Below, in pieces: positions 1 through 8,803 of a stretch of DNA of 21,490 nt (its first letter is position 1; each line of letters opens with the position of its first letter). The stretch comes from Kipferlia bialata (Eukaryota > Fornicata). The stretch lies in the NCBI GenBank assembly GCA_003568945.1, contig BDIP01000323.1, positions 1 through 21,490 of the forward strand, in the 5' to 3' direction. Under the pieces are notes generated by a model that saw nothing but the letters and a program-made list of their open reading frames with translations, had not been told where the DNA came from and did no database searches. A program made the position numbers and the translations under genes.

Positions 1-916
1 CAGCCCAGCACCTGAGACAGGTACAGTAGTCTCTCTCTCTCTCTCTCTACACCCTTAATCTCCAGGCTGGTGGCATCGGCTTCCTCAGTGAGGACGAGGA
101 GCTCCCTCAGTGTGGAGAGTGTGGCGAGTACGTCTCTCTCTCATTCTCTCTCTCATTCTCTCTCTCTCTCCCATGGCTCCTCTTTTAGCTATTTTGTAAT
201 TTTCCCGGTCTCCCAGTTATCCATCTCTCTCTCTGTCACTGCCTGTATGCCTATAACCCATTGGGGTTTCAGACATTGTTGACCAACAACACCGACTGTC
301 CCCTTTCCCTCTGTCTTATTCTCTAGTCTTTCTCTTTCTCTGTATCCTGACTCCATCCAGGCAAATGGCCCTTGTTGTCCAGCTCAACCTGTCTCAGCTG
401 CCAGAGGATGTCCAGGAGTCACTCAGACTGGGAGATGAAGGTATATATTCATGCACCAGTATACATTAGGATATATATCTGTTTCTTCTATTGTGTTGGT
501 CTCTCCCACTCCAGGCCTCATTCAGCTCTACATGTGCAAGATCGAGGACACCGACTGTGAGACCTGGGAGGCGTTCTCAAGTGCGTGCTCTCTCTCTCTC
601 TCTCGTTGTCTATCTGACGCCAGCTGCTGAGCTGGACCTATGTGTGTCTCTCTCTCTCTCTCTCTGTCTCTGTATATATATATATATTCTTCTGTCTATT
701 TGTCTAATCTGACATCAGCTGCCGAACTGGTCCGGTTTGTACCACCAGAGGACATGGAGAACGCCAGGACCAGGTTATACTCCCTCTCTCTCTCTCTCTC
801 TCTTTCACTCTCTCTCTTTCACTCTCTCTCTTCACCTCTATTACTATAGGGATGATGTGCTCTCTCTCTCGCTTTCTCTCCCTCTCTCCACCTCTATAAC
901 TCTAGGATGATGTGCG

Positions 917-947
<31 letters not shown>

Positions 948-2766
948 ACCGTCTATCTTACTCTAGGGAGGACATCCTGTCTCTCTCCCTCCCTCTCCCC
1001 CCCCCCCTCTCTATCTCCCTGTCGATCTCTATCGATCCATGTTACAATCTAACTCTAGAGAGGATATCCTGTCTCTCTATGAGTCTGAGGACAAGGTGTA
1101 CCGCGAGGCGCCAATCGTGGGGTACGGCTTTCTTTCTCTCTCAGTCTGTCTCTCTCTGTATTTCTCAAATTCAAATGTATATACTTTTATATATATGTAT
1201 CTCTCCCCACACCAGTGTTGTCAAGCGCGCCCAGGACTTCCCCAAGGGTGAGTCTCTATCTCTCTCTCTTTCCCTTCCAGCCTGTCACTCTCCCTCTTCC
1301 TGTCTCGACCTTCAGTGCTATTCATGGAGGATGAGACATATATACTATTACAGGTGTTGGCATAGGTCCTGTTTCCTATCTGCTTTCCCTCCATATGTCT
1401 GGTTACCTCACTCCCACTGTAAGTGAGGATATGAGTCTCGTGGACAGATGGTATTCGCTCTCTCTATGTGTATCCATATCTCTTAGTCTCTCACTGCAGG
1501 TGACGAGATGTCTTTCGGAGTCGACCACAATGACGACATGTACAATGCTCTGGTGAGTTGTGTCACCATCCATCTCTCTCTATCTCTCTCTTTCTCCTTA
1601 TCTGTCCCTCACCTCTGTCTCCTACTCACCTCAAGCACGAGTTCGTCTGGGAGAACGGCGCAACCAGTGGAATTCACGTAGGTACTGCTATCTCTCCGCC
1701 TCTCATTCTCTCTCTGTCTCATACCCACATGATGGGGTGGCTGGTATACATGTATATATATGTATGTATATACATATATTAATATGTCTGTAACATTGAC
1801 CTTAGGTGGATGGTTCAACTGGTGCCAGGGAGTGGAGTACCCAGACTGCCCAGGTGTGTATAGCCGTATTATTATGTAAAGATAGAGAGGAAGTATTAGT
1901 ACAGTATATACATGATATGGGGATTGCAGACATACGGACTACATACACATAATGCAATGGCATTGATCCAGTAGTGTTCCCCTCTTTCTCTCTCTCTCTT
2001 TCCATCTGTCTCCCTCTCTTCTCCCCTTAGAGTGTGAGACCATGGTCGGAACACTCCTCAACATAATACGCATATGCATTCACAAATATACTGTTTCTCT
2101 AACCAAAGTACTATGTATATACTAATCACTAAACACCTTAACCGTTAGAGTGTGGCGAGACCATGACCGGAACCGTCCTCAACATCGAGTCCATTGAGGA
2201 TCAGATTGGTCTCATGTGGGGTGAGTATTAGTGAATATATATACACCCACTCCTCCCTCTCTCTTTCTGTCTCTGTGATCATGCTGGGTTCGATTTCATA
2301 CGTATACATTTCTATATATACATATATACATCTATGTAAGTGTCTTTCGGTTCTGAAGAGATAGTGATCTAATGTAGTGCGTGTATTTCTCTCTAGTTAG
2401 ATATCTATTGGCTACTTTCGTCGGTCTATACCTACCATGTCAATGCATCTTCCTTAGGGAGACACCGCTTGACTAGATTTGACTCTGTTTGACTCTGTTT
2501 GACTTCAGGTGACTGTGGCACCGCCCAGATTTGCCAGTGTCCCAACCACGAGAAGTAAGTAGTCTCTCTCTCCCCCTTCCACTACCCTCCCTCCTTCCCC
2601 CGGTCACCCCGTTACAATATGCTGAGTGCTTTCCTTCACATTACTACCACTCAACAGATGTTCTGGGATACTATTGTTCTCAGGAACTCTTGTTACGGAC
2701 GTAAATTGACTGGTTTGACGTATATTGACCGACAGGGTCCTTGCCATGATGTGGGCATGCTGCTAA
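1..2766 (+). CDS. DUF1963 (YwqG-like) protein, 5' end outside the window
   Basis: Thirteen exons keep one frame across 12 introns: <1-20, 66-127, 361-440, 515-580, 719-773, 1059-1121, 1216-1247, 1500-1552, 1636-1681, 1806-1853, 2149-2220, 2509-2554, 2736-2766 (TAA 2764-2766). About 223 residues are visible. The first exons give LPQCGECGEQM, then ALVVQLNLSQLPED, then EGLIQLYMC. The last give GGWFNWCQGVEYPDCPECGE, then IGLMWGDCGTAQICQCPNHE, ending LAMMWACC. This order (GG near P-x-CxxCG-x-x-M, QLNLSxLP, GLxQxxxC, GGW..Q, a second CxxCG-x-x-M, then WGDxG..CxxH and a terminal W-x-C) matches my recollection of the DUF1963/YwqG family, mostly known from bacteria and without a settled function. The two CxxC knots and CQCPNH could bind zinc; that is inference. 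Introns are 45-295 bases and full of CT runs. An in-frame TAA overlaps the exon 12 donor (2556-2558), so intron retention there would stop the protein after NHEK. Splicing on is preferred because it adds the family-like C-terminus. The start codon lies upstream. Confidence 0.72.
601..640 (+). repeat. Degenerate copy of the exon 5 acceptor region
   Basis: Bases 609-637 (TATCTGACGCCAG then CTGCTGAGCTGGACC) resemble the true intron 4 / exon 5 junction at 705-733 (AATCTGACATCAG then CTGCCGAACTGGTCC). The copy keeps an AG acceptor but breaks up into CT repeats after about 15 exon-like bases. The downstream copy is taken as the real exon because it continues in frame for 55 bases to a donor. Confidence 0.65.
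841..1085 (+). repeat. Four degenerate copies of the intron 5 / exon 6 junction
   Basis: The acceptor and first bases of exon 6 (CTCTAG then AGAGGATATCCTGTC, from 1053) are preceded by three related copies. One near 846 has CTATAG then GGATGATGTG, one near 900 has CTCTAG then GATGATGTGC, and one near 961 has CTCTAG then GGAGGACATCCTGTC. Copies become more similar to the real junction toward the exon. Only the copy at 1059 continues into the conserved reading frame and matches the phase left by exon 5 (AG + A). Confidence 0.8.
2021..2075 (+). repeat. Degenerate copy of the start of exon 11 inside intron 10
   Basis: After CCTTAG at 2025-2030 comes AGTGTGAGACCATGGTCGG, then AACACTCCTCAACAT. The real exon 11 (from 2149, after CGTTAG) begins AGTGTGGCGAGACCATGACC, then GGAACCGTCCTCAACAT. 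The similarity covers the acceptor and about 40 bases of exon. The upstream copy lacks three bases of the CGE codons and loses the frame afterwards, so it reads as a decayed pseudo-exon. Confidence 0.75.
2471..2510 (+). repeat. Ten-base tandem repeat leading into the exon 12 acceptor
   Basis: Four consecutive ten-base units run into the acceptor: GACTAGATTT, GACTCTGTTT, GACTCTGTTT and GACTTCAGGT. The last contains the CAG acceptor for exon 12 (2509). The middle two units are identical. The acceptor thus looks as if it were a mutated unit of a short tandem repeat. Confidence 0.7.
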
Positions 2767-3008
2767 TCCTCTGACTGGTTGTCCCAGATAGAGAGAGACT
2801 GGCCGGAGCTGTGCAGTGGGAGTTCATGGATTGAGACACTTACTGAGTGTTAGACACTCGTCTCTCGTCTTTGCAGTGTACGTAAATAGATTAGAAGTGT
2901 AGATTGATGTTGAATGTTTGAGAATTTCCGTTCAGTAACTGAACTTCAGTTTGTATCACACTGTTGGTGAACATACAGATATGAACACTTGTACGGAAAG
3001 GGCTATCA

Positions 3009-5533
3009 TCAAAACGGATTTGGTCCTTCCCCACTTTCAACTCCTTCCCTACCCTCATACACATCCACCAGCATCTATTGATATATATACATATATTGAT
3101 ATACAATGTGCATCCAGACGATACATGGCACATATCATTCATTAGAAGAATAGAGTCTGAGACTCTGACACTGCACTAAAGTAATAATCTAACGTTCAAT
3201 TTACCAGGAGAAAGTACAGTTACCTTCTTGCAGAGCTCGATTGCCTCCTCATGCTTTCCAATCCTCCGGGACAGATTGCTCTGTCGCTTAAGGACCTGTA
3301 GGGTTAGGTTAATACCAATGGACATTAGGAGAGACACATACGAGAGAGATGCTGCTCCGAAAGTGAAGTGACAGGAAGAATCGTAAGTGGACACAACTAA
3401 GAGAATGCCTGCTCCGAATGAATGTCCATAGTATATACAATGTCCACTATACTCGATACCGACCTCAAAGGTGACTGCCGCTGCATCATGGGCCAGAAGG
3501 GCATGCTGAGGGTCAGGTTATGGTATGGAAGTAGTATGACTTCTCAAGCGAGGCATATCAAGACCTTATACACCGATGAATGTAGCTAACAAATACTTGT
3601 ACACTAACCCCTGTCAGGCTGCACAGACGGCACTGGCACTGGAACCCATAGCGTGTAAGGGTCTTCTGAGGTGAGAAGGCCTAGGCCTAAAGAAATGCAA
3701 TGTAAAGAGAAGACTGCCTACATGCATAGCACATAGTCAATGCCACGACCCGACCTGTCTGACTGCCTGTGTTGCATTGCTGTCACAGTATGACACAAAG
3801 AGCTGGTCGCCTGGCTGGATGGGGTATGTGGCCATGAAGCACTGACAGATGAGTGTATAGAGATAGTGTATATAGACAATAATAAGTAATATATCAGCAT
3901 CAGGGAGAATTACATTAGAATGCAAAAGAGCCTTCTGGAGCTTTGTGGTAGAGGATGCAAGAGAGAGAGAGAGAGAGATGTTGGCCATACCATAACCTCC
4001 TCACTGTGGCTCCAGTATCTAGTGAGGTTGGGGAAGCAGCTAGGGGTGAGACCAATTTGTGGTATATCGCGTAACTTATTGTGTGAAAGCGAGGAACCTG
4101 TGGTTGATGCGTGATGCAATGATGCACACACATGCCCCGTCATTGATGGATCCACAGGTACAGCCGAAGCTCTGATATAAGCCACTAATTGAGATAGGTG
4201 AAGGGAGAATGCAATGGGACATATGACGAACGTCGTGATACTGGATAGGTAATCGTGGTGTTGCAATATACTCACGTTGGTGTTTATGATACCAATGTAT
4301 GTCTTGGCCTGGCCTGGCTTCTGGTCTCTATCGTGTAGGGCAGTGAGTTGGGACCTGAAGGGAGAGAGAGAGAAAGAAAGGGAGGAATGGCAACATTGTA
4401 TAAAACTGTATCCTCTTTGTCTCTCTCTCTATATATATATGGAATATTCTAACAAGAGAGAGCAAAGGAGTATAACAATAACACTAAAACTAAGACTAAT
4501 AGTATTGAGTACCTGTCCTCATCTGAGAGATAGAATATATATGTATGGAATGCACATAGAGACGAAGAGAGAACGTACAGTGCACATAGTGATAAAGAGA
4601 GAACAAACAGTACACTTCTATATAGTATATATAGTATATAGACTATATACCCACCTGTCCTCATCTGAGAGACCCTTGATGATGGCTGTCAACTCTGCCA
4701 TGTCAAATGCCTGCTGGTGTGTCAGTATAGGTATACAGTAGATGTCACTCACAGACACTTACAGGTACTGAAGTTACGTTGAGGCATCAGCACGAGAGAG
4801 GTTGGGGGGGGGGCAGCGCGATAGGGGGGAGAGGGGGGCGTACCCTAGGAGCATCGGCAGCACTACTCTGGGGCTTCCCGAAGTGTATCAGGGGACGTTC
4901 TCTGGTATCAGTGTGCAGGGAGAGCAAGTGTTGTTGTGAGTCACAACTTGTGACAGGTGGATTCTTGGCTTTACCAAGAGAAGTCCATGATGCCTGTACA
5001 TACACTAACTGGTACTAAATCCCTCCCTTACCATAAATACACCCATATTCATGATATACGTTCTTGTTGCATACCATTATCCACTGCATGCAAACACATA
5101 TACATAGCGTACTCAATGGCAATACCCTCACCTCAGCACACAGTCCCCCCTCTTGAATGCTCTCTCCGCAATGACGCCCAACCCATAGCCGGGTATGGGG
5201 CACACGCGGATGCCATCATTCTCAACCATCACAGTGCTATGTGTCACACTTGAAAGAGTCATATGTCAGTGATTGGCTGGACCCTTTTCATACTGTGAGA
5301 CCAAAAATGATCACTCAGCACTGTCTGTGTTACAGAACTTCGAAATGTCATCAGTTGGGAAATCAGTACGAGAACATAACTGTTGAGGGTGTCAACTTGA
5401 GAGCGGCAACTTGATATGTACTGTTGAGGCGCTGGATGGCTTCATGACACGCAATATACTCAACGGAATACAGCTCTCTATCCAACCAGTTCCGGTGTAT
5501 CCTTGCTGCAAGGATTCCTTGCACCTCCCCGGA
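3009..5533 (-). CDS. SET-domain protein (SMYD-like methyltransferase lacking a MYND finger)
   Basis: Minus-strand exons joining in phase: 5533-5397, 5236-5132, 4901-4844, 4713-4655, 4354-4276, 4171-4098, 4039-3997, 3841-3755, 3665-3609, 3505-3464, 3295-3224, 3074-3009 (TGA). About 292 residues. SET signatures appear in order: GYGLGVIAERAFKRGDCVL then ERPLI; IINTNSFG; IIASRINHSCFPNLTRYW split across two introns (the NHSCxPN substrate/AdoMet site); PIQPGDQLFVSYCD; and post-SET RYGFQCQCRLC. SET proteins of this type methylate lysines, and the core residues look intact. The usual SMYD MYND finger between ERPLI and the rest is absent: only about 60 residues (QAFDMAELTAIIKGLSDEDR) occupy that place, as in many fungal SET-only proteins. 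The C-terminus (LLAHDAAAVTFE, GKHEEAIELCKK) looks TPR-like. The 5' end is uncertain: a tiny exon at 5585-5577 (MSS) would join in phase, or translation could start at ATG 5229, giving 244 residues. The last exon is the least certain. Confidence 0.75.
4511..4672 (-). repeat. Exact 20-base copy of an exon end plus donor
   Basis: ACCTGTCCTCATCTGAGAGA occurs at 4511-4530 and again at 4653-4672. The second is the true 3' end of the SET gene exon 4713-4655 together with the start of its donor (minus strand TCAGATGAGGACAG then GT). The first lies in the following intron, with no coding continuation upstream of it. It is therefore a decoy donor with an exact piece of exon. Confidence 0.8.
4551..4610. 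repeat. 30-base tandem duplication in a SET-gene intron
   Basis: Units 4551-4580 and 4581-4610 both begin TGCACATAG and share AAGAGAGAAC and a final ACAG. They differ at a handful of positions. They lie between the two copies of the exon-end sequence described at 4511-4672. Confidence 0.75.
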
Positions 5534-5544
5534 CTATGCGTGGG

Positions 5545-6714
5545 ATGTCTGCTGTGCACAGAAAGAGGGATGGCACACTGGACATGAGGTATCATTGATA
5601 CTGGTACTGAATCAGTACTACTGATAGTGATGCTGATATCGTATTAGGAAGTGTGGTACACCCAATGGCACTACACAGTCGCGTGAGTTCACTGCACTCT
5701 TATTCCCAGATTCAAGTCCTCGCGGGCCTATATCCTTGACCATTCTTCCAAAGGTGCTGCAACATCGGTGCCAGAGGCCAGTGGCATAGGTGGTACTGAG
5801 ATCTCCACTGATGGGAAGGACACACCCGTCGAGGGCATTGAGTGGGAGGAAAGGCACCTCTCAGGTTCGTATGTGTACTTTTGCTGACAGCAATGGTGTA
5901 CCAATCTACTGACAGTCGGTATTTCCGTATCTGATAGGCACAAAGAAGAAAACGAAACTAATCTAAACTCGCTGACTCTAAAGCTGGAGGGCTGGCAGAC
6001 CCAAAGAGCACCCATGAGATCAGGGATGGGACGATTCCGCCACCAGTGTACGACTATGTATCACTCTCATGATGAGAGTCTCATCCACACAGTTGCATAC
6101 GGCAAGTACTCTTCTTGTGACAAGCTTATCTTGCGTTGTGTTCACTCTAGGTACGAGACCCTATGGCGCAACAAGTGGGTCACAGCACATTGCACAGACA
6201 TTGACGGGTTCATCCAGGAGTATGAGGCTCTTGCCAGTCTTTTCAAGGCAACATGTGGTATTTGGAGTACCCATCGACCTAACCACAGTATGTATAGGTA
6301 TGTATACATTGCCCTCTAACCTCAGAAGTGGAAGGCAAAGGGAGTAAAGCTACTCGACAATGGATGCCAGGGTGACGACTACGCCTCCTTCTACACACTG
6401 GACCCCAAGGTGGCCAAGGAGCTGAGGTGAGATTGCATATGTCTAGTTGGCAGTCATACTATCACAGTGTGATCCATGCCCAGTTAACGCATCATTTTAT
6501 GGAGTAGAGTGTCATATCCTGTCGTGGTAAACCATTTCAGCAGTATTCAAATCCCTTCTAACCCAGCTTCGAGGTGGATGAGATTGAACTCGAAGAGCAG
6601 TGTGAAAGACTTTTGGGGCACCTGGGAGAGTACGGGTACCTGGTCAAGGACGGAAGGAGGTACTACGCCTCAGAGCAGGAAACGGACACATCAGAAGCCG
6701 AGGCGGAGGCATAA
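5545..6714 (+). CDS. Uncharacterised multi-exon protein
   Basis: I do not recognise this protein. A phase-consistent model is 5545-5588 (start MSAVHRKRDG), 5648-5682, 5754-5864, 5916-6105, 6151-6247, 6326-6426, 6567-6714 (TAA). The last two exons are the most secure: WKAKGVKLLDNG, then SFYTLDPKVAKEL, then IELEEQCERLLGHLGEYGYL and an acidic end ETDTSEAEAEA. The C-terminal part looks like a small helical or winged-helix fold, but that is only impression. The middle is ambiguous. The frame YETLWRNKWV to ALASLFK needs a GC donor at 6248 to reach the next exon. The alternative frame (6151-6287, ending VVFGVPIDLTT, normal donor GTATGT at 6288) needs a GC donor (GCAAGT) at 6102. The 5' end is also ambiguous: 5648-5682 plus 5710-5864 is open in another frame. 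The proposed first exon lies against the SET gene's 5' end on the other strand. Confidence 0.5.
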
Positions 6715-7499
6715 TAACAGGGAATGCATGAGGAGTATCTGCTAGGGAGATTCTCCCTCCACCCCTATCTCTATTGCATACTATTAGCACTCATAAGGCG
6801 TGACCATCAGGATCATCTGTGTGATCACTACTAATACACACAAATATATAATTACACTCCTTAGTCTATGGACTCACATGGAACCCTGCACACCTGACCG
6901 TTTGTTGCACACTATGATATCTAAGATATGTAAGATACCATATCTTCCAGGGCAGTTGTCATCGCTTCACTATATACTATGTCCCCATTATATATACAAC
7001 AATGAACGCAGATTCTTACTGCCGATGCCCAGAGAGTCTGTATCTTGCATGGCAGAGGCGGAAGGTTCCTATTGAGTGGCAGGCAACTACAGGGACCCTA
7101 CTACCTGGTAATACAAAATATAGTTCTTTGGGTCTGAGGACTCCTCAGTGAGGCCGGGCTATAGTAATTGCGGACCACCGACTGTAGACTACAGTGGAGG
7201 AATAGGACCACTACATACTGTAGTGGTCAATGCTGCCGGAATTGGCGTGAGAGTCAGATCCTTGAGAGTCTCAAGTTGAGACTGTAGAGCAGTAGTGGTC
7301 GTATACTGTATAGGACCGGAGTTCCAGAAGCACTGTAGACCCAAGGCTCCATGCGATTGTACCCTGTCTTTCCACTAGCAGGTTGTGTCAAAAGCTAAAC
7401 CAAAAAGCTAAACCACCACTCACTCCTCCACAAAAGTCGCACACAACTAGATTCTAGTAATTGGATCAGTACACTTCTGCATTTGCAACCTGCCCAAGT
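6715..7499. other. Non-coding interval with palindrome cluster
   Basis: No convincing exon or splice-linked frame is visible on either strand. The first 400 bases are AT-richer. From 7134 to 7283 there are four short perfect inverted repeats (listed separately). Since the next gene starts at 7500, the interval contains the terminator of the upstream plus gene and the promoter of the beta-propeller gene, but I can identify neither element. Confidence 0.55.
7134..7283. repeat. Cluster of four short perfect palindromes
   Basis: Within 150 bases: CTGAGGA-C-TCCTCAG at 7134-7148; CTGTAG-A-CTACAG at 7182-7194; GACCACTACA-TAC-TGTAGTGGTC at 7206-7228; AGTCTCAA-G-TTGAGACT at 7267-7283. Three have a single central base. 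The motif TAGTGGTC recurs once more near 7291. The cluster lies 217-366 bases upstream of the start codon at 7500. Confidence 0.8.
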
Positions 7500-8456
7500 A
7501 TGCCCCATCCTTTCAACCTCTTTGAGGCCCATGTTCCTTACCACTCCGTTAGGGCCAATCCACGGAATCTTAGGGACCCGCTTGAAATAAGCGATGGTGA
7601 CAGCATTGTACCGGCCGGTCACAACTCTATCATCCTACTAGCATTCTCAGGAGATATTAGGTTCCATACCCTGCTGGGTGACTGTACTGTAGAGGTTGAG
7701 GCCTTTGCAGGTCTCTATCGGCCTCGTCTACTAGGGTGTGTTGGGGGCAAGCTGTATGTGGAAACGGTACACTCAACGCATGTGGTAAACCTGGTGGAAA
7801 TCGAGTTGGACACAATGGCGTTCAACGTCATTTCTCCTGTTAAGACTGCACAGAGCTGGAGTAACCCATACTTCTTTCAGTTCACACTCGACAACATGTG
7901 CTACCGAGTGATCAAATACATACCTGGGGCAGATGGTTCCAACTTAGGGGAGCCGGACCGTGCAGTAACATTGCGCCTTGACCCTGAGCACTCTGACAGA
8001 GGGTACATCCAGGTAGACACCAACACTCCTCTACTGTTCGAGTTCCTCGATACACTTCCAGTACTTGGGAATCTTGTCTTTGCTCTGGACACTAATGGTC
8101 GTGTAGTAACCTTCGACGGAGCCCACTGGGACTATACAGGGCGCCAGATACACTTAGAAAAGAATTCTACAGTCACGATGTTTGCTGTGGGCCATTTCTG
8201 CATCGTCACGAGCAGGTCTCACCGTACTGGTGTCTGGACTCACCACTGGTACGCATACGACACAATCTCTGGGGAAGCCTGCACTCTGACGGACCCTGAT
8301 TCTTCTAGTGAACTAGGGGTGTTCTATCCAGCCCTGGCAGTGCCAAACGCCTTCCTAGGCCCCAATACAATGCAACTTGTCAGAAGAGGCCTTGTGTATC
8401 CCGATCCGGAGATGGAGTGGGGGATAATCCCACCCAGTCTAGTGATATTGGAGTAG
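7500..8456 (+). CDS. Intronless beta-propeller (kelch-like) protein
   Basis: One uninterrupted frame of 318 residues from ATG 7500 to TAG 8456. The same frame is open a little further up (from 7461) but without an ATG, so 7500 is the first usable start. No signal peptide or membrane helix is seen. The sequence alternates short beta-strand patterns with turns: GGKLYVETVHSTHVVNLVEI, VLGNLVFALDTNGRVVTFDG, and HWYAYDTISGEACTL. This fits a degenerate kelch or galactose-oxidase-type propeller, in which each blade carries a strand pair like xLYVxG and YDTxSGxW. Such propellers usually bind other proteins. The resemblance in style to the minus-strand protein at 10234-12318 suggests the same broad family, but no long identical stretch is shared. 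The lack of introns is unusual here and may mean retroposition or intron loss. Confidence 0.6.
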   Translation: MPHPFNLFEAHVPYHSVRANPRNLRDPLEISDGDSIVPAGHNSIILLAFSGDIRFHTLLGDCTVEVEAFAGLYRPRLLGCVGGKLYVETVHSTHVVNLVEIELDTMAFNVISPVKTAQSWSNPYFFQFTLDNMCYRVIKYIPGADGSNLGEPDRAVTLRLDPEHSDRGYIQVDTNTPLLFEFLDTLPVLGNLVFALDTNGRVVTFDGAHWDYTGRQIHLEKNSTVTMFAVGHFCIVTSRSHRTGVWTHHWYAYDTISGEACTLTDPDSSSELGVFYPALAVPNAFLGPNTMQLVRRGLVYPDPEMEWGIIPPSLVILE

Positions 8457-8803
8457 GAGTAGAGTTGGTTTGGTACATGGTCCAATAATCCTAGGGCAGT
8501 CCCAGCCGATTTGTATACATATAATCTTTGTCGTCTATTAGTCTCGGATTTCCTACTCAGTGTCCCTTCAATAGATATGTCCATTGTTTCAGTGAAACAG
8601 AGGCAAGCAGTTACTACAGTATTAGGCGGGTAGGCACTGCGTCTGCTCAACTATATGATAGAGAAACCATAAGAAAGAATTGAAGAAGGCTTCACATTGA
8701 AGCTTTCACATTCTACCACAGGTCGCAAGGGAAGGCAATACAACGTACATCTACATCCTCTGATCTGTCGGTTCTCCACACCTTGCTGGCGTCAGTGAGT
8801 CCA
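8457..8803. other. Non-coding interval
   Basis: No supported exon. It holds a small palindrome GTTTCA-G-TGAAAC near 8587 and two TTCACATT copies near 8690-8715. A CAG acceptor near 8720 could belong to an upstream untranslated exon of the next gene, but nothing confirms this. Confidence 0.4.

Larger units (their letters stand above)
21..1560 (+). repeat. CT-microsatellite-rich introns
   Basis: Introns of the DUF1963-like gene carry many CT runs on the coding strand, for example (CT)9 at 31-48 and long runs near 590-605, 649-668, 783-803, 853-872 and 918-938, plus a C tract near 1000. Some run straight into TATATA (672-687). They sit between donors and acceptors and probably extend the polypyrimidine tract. 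They interrupt no identified exon. Confidence 0.9.

Noticed and set aside
21-960. Regularly spaced CT blocks considered as a CRISPR-like or satellite array
   Set aside because: The blocks are simple dinucleotide runs of varying length within introns, without conserved repeat units or spacers.
2556-2558. In-frame TAA taken as the end of the DUF1963-like gene
   Set aside because: It overlaps a strong GTAAGT donor. Splicing to 2736 restores a family-like C-terminal end, so it is more likely only an intron-retention stop.
4902-5005. Open minus-strand frame with CSPC or LLSLHTDTRERPL-like readings, considered as a MYND finger or SET exon
   Set aside because: Only the reading starting at 4901 (ERPLIHF) joins both neighbours in phase and gives a normal SET N-terminus. 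The longer readings need stops removed or break phase, and the rest of a zinc finger is missing.
5038-5090. Minus-strand piece with WIMVCNKN and a GTAAGG donor
   Set aside because: It cannot be joined in phase between the SET exons ending at 5132 and starting at 4901.
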